Source: Armigeres subalbatus (taxonomy: Eukaryota > Arthropoda > Insecta > Diptera > Culicidae). Taken from it: DNA of 64,000 bases. The translations under genes and the position numbers were made by a program. The notes under the pieces were generated by a model. That model saw only the letters and a list, made by a program, of their open reading frames with translations, was not told the DNA's origin and did not search any database. Positions 55,308 through 64,000 of the stretch are shown here, piece by piece. Location of the stretch: NCBI RefSeq assembly GCF_024139115.2, contig NW_026943328.1, positions 1 through 64,000 on the forward strand, given 5' to 3'. Within the stretch, counting starts at the first letter, position 1. Each line of letters opens with the position of its first letter.

Positions 55308-58300
55308 GAGTGAACAGACGAAAGTTGCTTCGGAAATTCATTCGGAAGTTCTTCCGTAAGTTCCTTCGGAAGTTCCTCCGTAAGTTCCTCCGAATTCCTC
55401 CGAAGTTCCTCCTGGAATTCCTCCGGAAGTTCCTCCGAAGTTCCTCCGGAATTCCTCCGGAAGTTCCTCAGGGAATTCCTCCGGAAGTTCCTCCGGGAAT
55501 TCCTCCGGTTCCTCCGGGAATTCCTCCGAAGTTCCTCCGAATTCCTCCGGAAGTTCCTCCTGGAATTCCTCCGGAAGTTCCTCCAGGAAGTTCCTCGGAA
55601 TTCCTCCTGAAGTTCCTCCGGGAATTCCTCCGAAGTTCCTCCTCCGGGAATTCCTCCGAAGTTCCTCCGGGAATTCCTCCGAAGTTCCTCCGAATTCCTC
55701 CGGAAGTTCCTCCGGGAATTCCTCCGAAGTTCCTCCGAGGAATTCCTCCGAAGTTCCTCCGGGAATTCCTCCTGAAGTTCCTCCGAATTCCTCCGAAGTT
55801 CCTCCGAATTCCTCCGGAAGTTCCTCCGGGAATTCCTCCGGAAGTTCCTCCGAATTTCTCCGAATTCCTCCGGGAATTCCTCCGGAAGTTCCTCCGGGAA
55901 TTCCTCCAGAAGTTCCTCCAGAATTCCTCCAGAAGTTCCTCCGGGAATTCCTCCGGAAGTTCCTCCGAAATTCCTCCGAAGTTCCTCCGGAAGTTCCTCC
56001 GGAAGTTCCTCCGGAAGTTCCTCCGGAATTCCTCCGGAAGTTCCTCTGAAGTTCCTCCGAAGTTCCTCCGGAAGTTCCTCCGGAAGTTCCTCCGAAGTTC
56101 CTCCGGAAGTTCCTCGGAAGTTTCCTCCGGAAGTTCCTCCGGAAGTTCCTCCGAAGTTCCTCCGGAAGTTCCTCCGGAAGTTCCTCCGAAGTTCCTCCTG
56201 AAGTTCCTCCGAAGTTCCTCCGGAAGTTCCTCCGGAAGTTCCTCCGGAAGTTCCTCCGGAAGTTCCTCCTCGGAAGTTCCTCCGAAGTTCCTCGAAGTTC
56301 CTCCGGAAGTTCCTCCGGAAGTTCCTCCGAAGTTCCTCCTGGAAGTTCCTCCGGAAGTTCCTCCGAAGTTCCTCCGAAGTTCTCCGGAAGTTCCTCCGAA
56401 GTTCCTCCGAAGTTCCTCCGGAAGTTCCTCCGGAAGTTCCTCCGGAAGTTCCTCGGAAGTTCCTCCGAAGTTCCTCCTGAAGTTCCTCCGGAAGTTCCTC
56501 CAGTTCCTCCGGAAGTTCTTCCTGAAGTTCCTCCAGTTCCTCCGGAAGTTCCTCCGGAAGTTCCTCCGAAGTTCCTCCGAAGTTCTCCGGAAGTTCCTCC
56601 GGAAGTTCCTCCGGAAGTTCTCCGAAGTTCCTCCGGAAGTTCCTCCGAAGTTCCTCCGGAAGTTCCTCCGAAGTTCCTCCGAAGTTCCTCCGGAAGTTCC
56701 TCCGGAAGTTCCTCCGAAGTTCCTCCGGAAGTTCCTCCGGAAGTTCCTCCGGAGTTCCTCCGGAAGTTCCTCCGGGAAGTTCCTCCGGAAGTTCCTCCGA
56801 AGTTCTCCGAAGTTCCTCCGGAAGTTCCTCCGGAAGTTCCTCCGAAGTTCCTCCGGAAGTTCTCGGAAGTTCCTCCGGAGTTCCTCCGGAAGTTCCTCCG
56901 AAGTTCCTCCGGAAGTTCCTCCGGAAGTTCCTCCGGAAGTTCCTCCGGAAGTTCCTCCGGAAGTTCCTCCGAAGTTCCTCCGGAAGTTCCTCCGAAGTTC
57001 CTCCGGAAGTTCCTCCGGGAATTCCTCCGAAGTTCCTCTGGAATTCCTCCGGAAGTTCCTCCGAATTCCTCCGAAGTTCCTCCGGGAATTCCTCCGAAGT
57101 TCCTCCGGGAATTCCTCCGAAGTTCCTCCGGAAGTTCCTCCGAATTCCTCCGGAAGTTCCTCCGAATTCCTCCGAAGTTCCTCCTGAATTCCTCCGAAGT
57201 TCCTCCGGGAATTCCTCCGGAAGTTCCTCCGAATTCCTCCGAAGTTCCTCCGAATTCCTCCGAAGTTCCTCCGAATTCCTCCGAAGTTCCTCCGGGAATT
57301 CCTCCGGAAGTTCCTCCGGGAATTCCTCCCGGAAGTTCCTCCGGAATTCCTCCGAAGTTCCTCAATTCTCCGAAGTTCTCCGGAATTCCTCCGGAAGTTC
57401 CTCCGGGAATTCCTCCGAAGTTCCTCCGGGAATTCCTCCGAAGTTCCTCCGAATTCCTCCGAAGTTCCTCCGGGAATTCTCCGAAGTTCCTCCGGGAATT
57501 CCTCCGAAGTTCCTCCGGAATTCCTCCGAAGTTCCTCCGAATTCCTCCGGAAGTTCCTCCGAATTCCTCCGAAGTTCCTCCGAATTCCTCCGAAGTTCCT
57601 CCGGGAATTCCTCCGAAGTTCCTCCGGGAATTCCTCCTGAAGTTCCTCCGGGAATTCCTCCGAAGTTCCTCCGGAATTCCTCCGAAGTTCCTCCGGGAAT
57701 TCCTCCGGAAGTTCCTCCGAATTCCTCCGGAAGTTCCTCCGAATTCCTCCGAAGTTCCTTCCGGGAATTCCTCCGAAGTTCCTCCGGGAATTCCTCCGAA
57801 GTTCCTCCGGGAATTCCTCCGAAGTTCCTCCGAATTCCTCCGGAAGTTCCTCCGAATTCCTCCGAAGTTCCTCCGGGAATTCCTCCGAAGTTCCTCCGAA
57901 TTCCTCCGAAGTTCCTCCGAATTCCTCCGGAAGTTCCTCCGAATTCCTCCGGAAGTTCCTCCGAATTCCTCCGAAGTTCCTCCGAATTCCTCCGAAGTTC
58001 CTCCGGAATTCCTCCGAAGTTCCTCCGGGAATTTCCTCCGGAAGTTCCTCCGAATTCCTCCGAAGTTCCTCCGGGAATTCCTCCGGAAGTTCCTCCGGAA
58101 TTCCTCCGAAGTTCCTCCGAATTCTCCGAAGTTCCTCCGGGAATTCCTCCGGAAGTTCCTCCGGAAGTTCCTCCGAATTCCTCCGGAAGTTCCTCCGGGA
58201 ATTCCTCCGGAAGTTCCTCCGAATTCCTCCGGAAGTTCCTCCGAATTCCTCCGGAAGTTCCTCCGGGAATTCCTCCGAAGTTCCTCCGAATTCCTCCGGA

Positions 58301-59400
58301 AGTTCCTCCGAATTCCTCCGGAAGTTCCTCCGAATTCCTCCGGAAGTTCCTCCGGGAATTCCTCCGGAAGTTCTCCGGAATTCCTCCGAAGTTCCTCCGA
58401 ATTCCTCCGGAAGTTCCTCCGAATTCCTCCGGAAGTTCTCCGAGAATTCCTCCGGAAGTTCCTCCGAGAATTCTCCGGAAGTTCTCCTCCGAATTCCTCC
58501 TGAAGTTCCTCCGGGAATTCCTCCGAAGTTCCTCCGGGAATTCCTCCGGAAGTTCCTCCGAATTCCTCCGGAAGTTCTCCTGGAATTCTCCGGAAGTTCC
58601 TCCGAATTCCTCCGAAGTTCCTCCGAATTCCTCCGGAAGTTCCTCCGAATTCCTCCGAAGTTCCTCCGGGAATTCCTCCGAAGTTCCTCCGGGAATTCCT
58701 CCGGAAGTTCCTCCGAATTCCTCCGGAAGTTCCTCCGGGAATTCCTCCGGAAGTTCCTCCGGGAATTCCTCCGGAAGTTCCTCCGAATTTCTCCGAAGTT
58801 CCTCCGGGAATTCCTCCGAAGTTCCTCCGAATTCCTCCGGAAGTTCCTCCGGGAATTCCTCCGGAAGTTCCTCCGAATTCCTCCGGAAGTTCCTCCGGAA
58901 TTCCTCCGGAAGTTCCTCCGGGAATTCCTCCGAAGTTCCTCCGGGAATTCCTCCGGAAGTTCCTCGAATTCCTCCGGAAGTTCTCCGAATTCCTCCGAAG
59001 TTCCTCCGGGAATTCCTCCGGAAGTTCCTCCAGGGAATTCCTCCGGAATTCTTCCGAGGTTCCTCCGGGAATTCCTCCAGAGGTTTGACCTGGAATTCCT
59101 TCCGAAGTTCTTCCGGCATTCCTCCGAAGTTCTTCCGGGCATTCCTCCGGAAGTTCATCCGGGAATTCCTCCGGAAGTTCCTCCGGAATTCCTCCGGAAG
59201 TTCTTCCGTAGGTTCCTCTGGGAATTCTTCCGGAGGTTCCTCCGGGAATTCCTCCGGAAGTTTCACCTGGAATTCTTCCGGAAGTTCCTCCGGGCATTCC
59301 TCCGGAAGTTCTTCCGGGCTTTCCTCCAGAAGTTCTTCCGGGAATTCCTCCGGAAGTTTTTTACAAGAGCTCCTTCGGAAATTCCTCCTAAAATTCTCAT
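55308..59400. repeat. 4.1 kb GC-rich minisatellite (11/12-bp units)
   Basis: Built of 12-bp GAAGTTCCTCCG or GGAATTCCTCCG units and their 11-bp forms AAGTTCCTCCG and GAATTCCTCCG. Zones differ: 55375-55975 mixes both types; 55976-57005 is almost purely GTTCC units; 57006-59080 alternates GTTCC and ATTCC units; both edges (55308-55375 and 59080-59400) are degenerate with TTCTTCC, TTCATTC and TTCCTT variants. All six reading frames of the unit lack stops, which explains very long frames on both strands (up to 1319 codons on the minus strand). These are not genes. Single-base indels are frequent and tolerated, the opposite of coding constraint. Confidence 0.95.
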
Positions 59401-59690
59401 CGAGATTTCTATGAAAACTATTCTCAAAAAATCTCCCGAAAGATCTTGCCAGATGTCTGCTCAAAATTTATGGGGGAACTTCTTCCACAATTTCCTGCAT
59501 GGACTATCCAAAAATTTCTGCGGACATCAGCAGTTCCTCCAGAAATCCCTTTATAAATTACTCCTCAAAAACTCTCCCGGGAGATCGTTTTGGATTCCCA
59601 CAGAAATTCATCAAGCAAATCCGATAAAAATTTCTCGGTTATCATTCTTTTCGAGGAAGAATATGCGAAGAAATGTATGTAGGAGTATCT
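59401..59690. repeat. Degenerate flank of the minisatellite
   Basis: Sequence such as CTTCCACAATTTCCTGC, GTTCCTCCAGAAATCCC and GGATTCCCACAGAAATTC keeps a loose ~12-24 bp rhythm of TTCC and AAATTC words. It looks like an old, diverged part of the same array, grading into unique DNA. Confidence 0.6.
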
Positions 59691-62600
59691 GAAAGAGCAA
59701 TTGTTCGAAAATTTTCTGAAGTCAACACCAAATTTTCAAAACGACTTATCTGCTTTTGTAAACAAAGATTCAAACGTCGATTTGTGCAATCTGATAGCAC
59801 TCCCACGCAAACCAACACCATCAAGGAAGCCGAATCCTTCACTTACATGTTGATGGTGGTGGAGAGAACAGTCTACAATACGACGGTCCAACTTACTGGA
59901 AGACCACAAATTATCTGTTTTTCGGATTGTGGTAGAAACTCGATAGCGAAAGACGCAATTTAGTGGATGATAGTTTCTTCTTAACTGATATGGAATTTGT
60001 TTTCTTGCTGTCTATTCCATGAGGGCTTAGGGTTTTCATTTTGTGATTATTAGATTAGAGTTTAGTGTCTGTATGTGTGTGTTCAATTGCAGGTTCCAAG
60101 GTAAGAAAGATGGTAGGTAATATTTATAATCGAATTCAATTGTTGCTTTAATTTTAAATTCATTTTATGTTTTCAGGTACACAACAAATTTCCAAAGAAA
60201 TTCGCAAAGGAATCCCTGGTAAATTTGTGGATTCAATATAAATTAGTATAAATTTTCCAATGGACTTCCTGGCCAAATTTTTAAAGAAATTTGTTGGAAG
60301 AGTATCTGAGAAATAGAACAATTACTTAAATAAAGAAGTTTAAAAAAGGATAAGGATCTAAAAAAATAAAATTTTCGAGGTTTTGAATTGTAAATAAAGT
60401 TCGGAAATAGTTTTAGTGGGTAATCATCTCGGAAGCATGACGCTCAAATTATGGTGTTCGTTATTTAAAGAATAACGACTAGAAAAAGAAGGTGATTTGT
60501 AGAATATGTGGTCGGTGTTCTGCGAATGATGAATGATGCCAAACAAATCCTTTGAAGTATTTGTTGCTTGATGAATAATGCCATGTAGGTACTCTACAAA
60601 GATATTTCCAAAACAATCAGCATCCATAATTATTAAAAACTGCAAAACCCAACCCTATTTGATTACGAGTGTAAAATTAAAATCGTTGCCATTGTTGGGA
60701 CAAGGTAATCCCATTGCTCGGTGATTCTTTCCATTATTCCGTCCAATCTGTGATGTCTTTAAGCTGTTTCTAAAGAAACCCCTTTTTCGTACGCCATGCT
60801 AGGAGAGGTACGCTCGTTGATGACACAGCTTATAATCCTGACGGCGATATGGCTGCTCCACAGAAACATTGTTATTGAGACCGGTAACTATTCTCTGCTT
60901 GAACACGAACGAGAAGCGTTCTGTGCAACAGCGGAGACCTGAGAAAACCTTTCTCCCTATGTGGGTTTGTGTATGTTGTTATTAACTTTAAATTTTCCAG
61001 CAACAATTTACTGCGGGAAAATTGCTTAATAAAATTACACCCTTTGTCCTGTTTGGCTTTGCCGTGTGACCGCCGGTCGCATGGCGTGCTAGGAAAATCT
61101 CCGCAGTTGTGGCCAATGAAAAAACCTCGTGGCCTCCAGCCAGCGAAAGTCGGTTTTTCTATGAGGCTCATCATGGACCAAAGGTATCTTCTCAATTGGT
61201 TTAATTTTGTTGGACTTTTTTCTTCTTCTTGTCGGAAGAACAAACGTAATTGCATGGCCTCGCTGTGTGTCTTCATCTTCGATGTTGGTTTGCTAATGGT
61301 TATTTCTTGTTTCGCCGTTTCCACCTCAATAGTACAATAGTGCAGCCATCGGTCTTTGGTTTGGTTTGGTCTCTGCCGGTATCCACCAAAGAAGAATTGC
61401 ACTAGTTTTTATTCTTAATGAGAAATAATTTGCCGTTTGTTCACGGGGATTTTCTTCCCGGAGAGGTTAATTCATTTTGGACATTATTGGATTATCCATG
61501 GAAAAATAAGCACCGCAGATCTTTCCGACTGTGTGTAGAAGAAAAGGAATCTCTTCTAATATTTATGATGGTACTATCTGCCGGGAGGAGTATAGAATCG
61601 TAGAAATTTCCTCATTTCGTTGCAGATATCCATGGTTATGATTCGCTCCCAATTATACTGAACAGAATATTAAAAATTCGAAAGTATTTTACGAATGCTT
61701 TTCATCAATATCCATCAGGTCTTTTCTCTCTGATCTATTCGGCGTACTAACAAAAAAGCGAAACCCAGTTGCCAATCACTTGAAAAAGCTACATTGATAA
61801 GAAATAAAATTAATATTAATTTATTCCACCCTGGGGGTATTTTCCAGAGCATTTTCAGAACCCAGTTTCGTTTCCTTAAACTTCGGCCATGGTGCGATGC
61901 AGCATGAAGACGACAGAAAGAACGAAATCATCACGAAGGATAATGAAGATTGCAGCTTTATACCAACTTTTCCCTCCCCTTCAGTGGAATATATGCCCAA
62001 ATTATTCCACCACCAAGACACTATTATTTAGGACACGGCCCGAATTTCCCGAGCTCGTTCGTTATGGAAAAGTTGCAAATTTTCGCTTGATTGAAGTTAT
62101 TTTTCTCCGGCTCCAACTGCAGCGCTTAACCAACCCACTCAATGGCTTTGGCTGAGTTGAATAATTTTGTGAATATTCCCCGCGGGTTGAAATGCATCGG
62201 GCGTTGAGTATACCGACGAAGACACCTGGCTGCGGTTGAAGTGGAACGGAGCGAACATTTTCATAGATTCCGAGATGTGCTCGATCCTGTTTCTTCTTCC
62301 GGGACGTTCTTCACTTGGAGCGTTTCCTCGCCCGGGAAGCGCTCGTCAGAACAAATCCATTAAAACTCGAGTGGCGGCTGCCGGATCCGGAGTTGGATTG
62401 TTAGATTCCTCTTGGCGGTCGGTGGCCACTGTAGGAAGGAAGAAAGATAACCGGCTGGTGGTTTGTATGCGGAGGAGTTTCTGTTTCGGAAACGATTTCT
62501 TCAATTTACTGGGCGGGGAAATCTGCAAGTGAAATTATTACAAATTGATGTTACCAACTTGCTTACCGATTGTAGCTGGATTCGAATTGTTTTGAAATAT

Positions 62601-63210
62601 TGCCACGGGGAATTCAGATTGAAGAGCCATCAGATATGCATGAACGTTTGGTGAACAGGATGAAGAGTGAAGGTTCGCTTGGAAGTCTTCGATTATGCAA
62701 TACTTAATTCTCAAATGAAAGAAAAGGGATTTGAATTTGTATAGGGCACTGCACGGACTGCTTTGTCTCTTTCTCACTGCAAAGAGATTAGAAAACAACA
62801 AGGCCAGTAAACGTCAAAATTTATGAAGAACGAAAGAGAAGGATACTTATCCGTGCAGTGCCCCATAGTGGACCTTTTTAAGGAAAAAAAAACGGATGAT
62901 TGCTGTGTGATTTGATGATGAGGGTGATCAAATGAAAGAAAATTATAAGAAATGGTGGACAAAATCATTTCGCATAAACAATTTAAGAATAGCTATTGAA
63001 CAAAATAGGATAAAAGTAATGAATAAATAACTGGAAGAAATAAGCATTGAGTAATCTACAAAATTTCCACAAATAAAAAAGGAGTTACTGATTATAAGGC
63101 AAATAATGATAGGAATATTCACCCAAAAAAAACTGACGGCGGTAGCGTGAATCGGTCTGGCTATTTTTTTTTATTTCATTTGGTTCAGAACTTTTAGATT
63201 TTATTCATTA
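59691..63210. other. Long stretch with no gene recognised
   Basis: About 3.5 kb. A further weak patch of the old repeat (ACAAATTTCCAAAGAAATTC) lies at 60180-60310. Pieces resembling splice sites (TTGCAG|GTTCC near 60090, TTTTCAG|GTAC near 60177) are not linked to any convincing exon. Frames at 60872-61402 (minus), 60969-61340, 61889-62155 and 62236-62532 overlap each other and have no domain. GC content rises around 62180-62480. No RNA gene recognised. Confidence 0.4.
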
Positions 63211-63214
63211 TAAA

Positions 63215-63550
63215 GTAAACAAGTGAGAAAATAAAAGTGAAAAGTGATGAGTAAGAAGTTATGAGCGATGAGAAGTAAGAAACGACAAGTGAGAAGTTGG
63301 AATCGAGAAATCCATTAAAAAGCACTCAGTAATCTCATAATCAATCAAGAATTGTCAACTGGGATTTGGGATATGGGGAGGAGGAAGAAAGAATGAGAAT
63401 TTAAAAGTGAGAAGCGATAAGCATGCAGTATGAAGTGCGAAACAAGTTGCGATCAGTGAAAACTTATTTAGTAGTGAAGTCAGTAGTGAAATGTGGGAAG
63501 TAATACGCGAGATACTTTGAGTGAGAAATTAGAAGAAACGAGCACAAACA
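63215..63550. repeat. Degenerate GTGAGAAGT/GATGAGAAGT repeat
   Basis: Purine-rich words such as AAGTGAGAAAATAAAAGTG, GATGAGTAAGAAG, GAGCGATGAGAAGTAAGAAA and GACAAGTGAGAAGTT recur at intervals of roughly 8-16 bp, then fade. A diffuse simple-sequence tract. Confidence 0.65.
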
Positions 63551-63957
63551 GAGATGACAAAATGTCAAAATTCCAAATAATAATGAAACGTCAGTTACTG
63601 TGCACACGTTTTGTATATCTGTTTTGTATTTTTAGTGGGGTAAAGCTCGTCGTATTAGGTACATTTAGTTAGAATAAAACCGTTAAAAAAACCGCGAATG
63701 AAATCGATAATCGTATAGAACTGTAAGTTTTCTTATTATATGAAGATTTTCTTAAAATAATACCTTAATTCTAGACATTGTATAAAATCGACACAAGTGT
63801 CCAAACTATTCAGTGCGCTGCTTTCGGGCCAACAGAAGACCAATTTGTAAGGTTATATAAATGTATAAATCTACTATTAAGTCTTATATTGAAATACATT
63901 TCAGTCGAGTTGTTTGGCATACCCAACTGCGAAAAGTTTTCACAAGACGTGTGAGGT

Positions 63958-64000
63958 TTAAAGGTTCCCCCAAACACACGCGACGCGACAGTCGCGACGC
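63958..64000. repeat. Possible repeat terminus cut by window edge
   Basis: AAAGGTTCCCCCAAACACAC followed by GCGACGCGAC, A, GTCGCGACGC. The GC-rich, nearly self-complementary end contrasts sharply with the AT-rich flank, as at the end of a MITE. The other end would lie outside the window. Confidence 0.35.

Noticed and set aside
55338..59464. Very long open frames on both strands (up to 1319 codons) that look like a Gly/Glu/Arg/Pro-repeat protein
   Set aside because: They lie wholly in the 11/12-bp minisatellite, whose unit has no stop codon in any of six frames. One-base indels are frequent, so there is no reading-frame constraint.
60086..60185. Exon-intron boundaries suggested by TTGCAG/GT and TTTTCAG/GT patterns
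   Set aside because: No open exon of useful length connects them, and the surrounding sequence is decayed repeat.
60872..61402. 176-codon minus-strand frame
   Set aside because: No recognisable domain; a 123-codon frame occupies the other strand, and no splice or promoter evidence supports either.

Overview
This window is non-coding, repeat-dominated animal DNA, most likely from an Aedes mosquito. The main clues are three to four copies of a tRNA-derived SINE of the Feilai type (Pol III A and B boxes, a GAA tail, target-site duplications), a DD37E-type Tc1/mariner transposase remnant (a signature first described in mosquitoes), RTE-, BEL/Pao- and Ty3/gypsy-class retroelements, many palindromic MITEs, and degenerate arrays of the word TTCGGCCAAATGACC. 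I find no intact host protein gene. Every recognisable coding stretch is a decayed transposable element. The window may lie in an intergenic region or a large intron; the sequence alone does not decide.

Layout. 1-2.2 kb: simple and tandem repeats. 3.6-14.4 kb: mostly unique AT-rich DNA with MITE-like palindromes, a decayed non-LTR element (7.2-8.3 kb, minus), a GAAAC-rich repeat family and the DD37E transposase fragment (12.5-12.9 kb). 14.5-18.7 kb: Feilai SINE and an RTE-like retrotransposon (minus) that has been hit by a palindromic MITE and by another Feilai. 22.3-24.4 kb: a degenerate satellite split by a Feilai, which is itself split by a 0.6 kb insertion. 24.4-27.2 kb: an LTR with its polypurine tract, a 606 bp TIR element and GATCGCGCGATC-type palindromes. 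29.5-30.0 kb: TTCGGCCAAATGACC array. 34.5-38.9 kb: a 5'-truncated RTE (minus) abutting a BEL/Pao gag-protease region (minus), beside a PHD-finger segment in the opposite orientation bounded by inverted repeats. 39.6-40.4 kb: endonuclease part of a Jockey-like non-LTR element (minus). 40.5-43.3 kb: several TIR elements. 43.8-46.7 kb: a near-complete but frameshifted RTE (plus), same family as the 34.5 kb copy. 47.8-51.1 kb: Ty3/gypsy element (minus) whose gag is split by a 5'-truncated RTE (plus) with its target-site duplication still visible. 53.4-55.2 kb: a MITE and a decayed Tc1/mariner element with both ends. 55.3-59.4 kb: a 4.1 kb GC-rich minisatellite of 11/12-bp units, open in all six frames. 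59.4-64 kb: mostly unique sequence with a weak GTGAGAAGT-type repeat, and a possible repeat end at the window edge.

The notable content is structural: a readable order of nested insertions, an inverted pair of near-identical RTE copies, the PHD segment between inverted repeats, and a zoned minisatellite. Most protein-type TE fragments lie on the minus strand, which is compatible with (but does not prove) a piRNA-producing locus.
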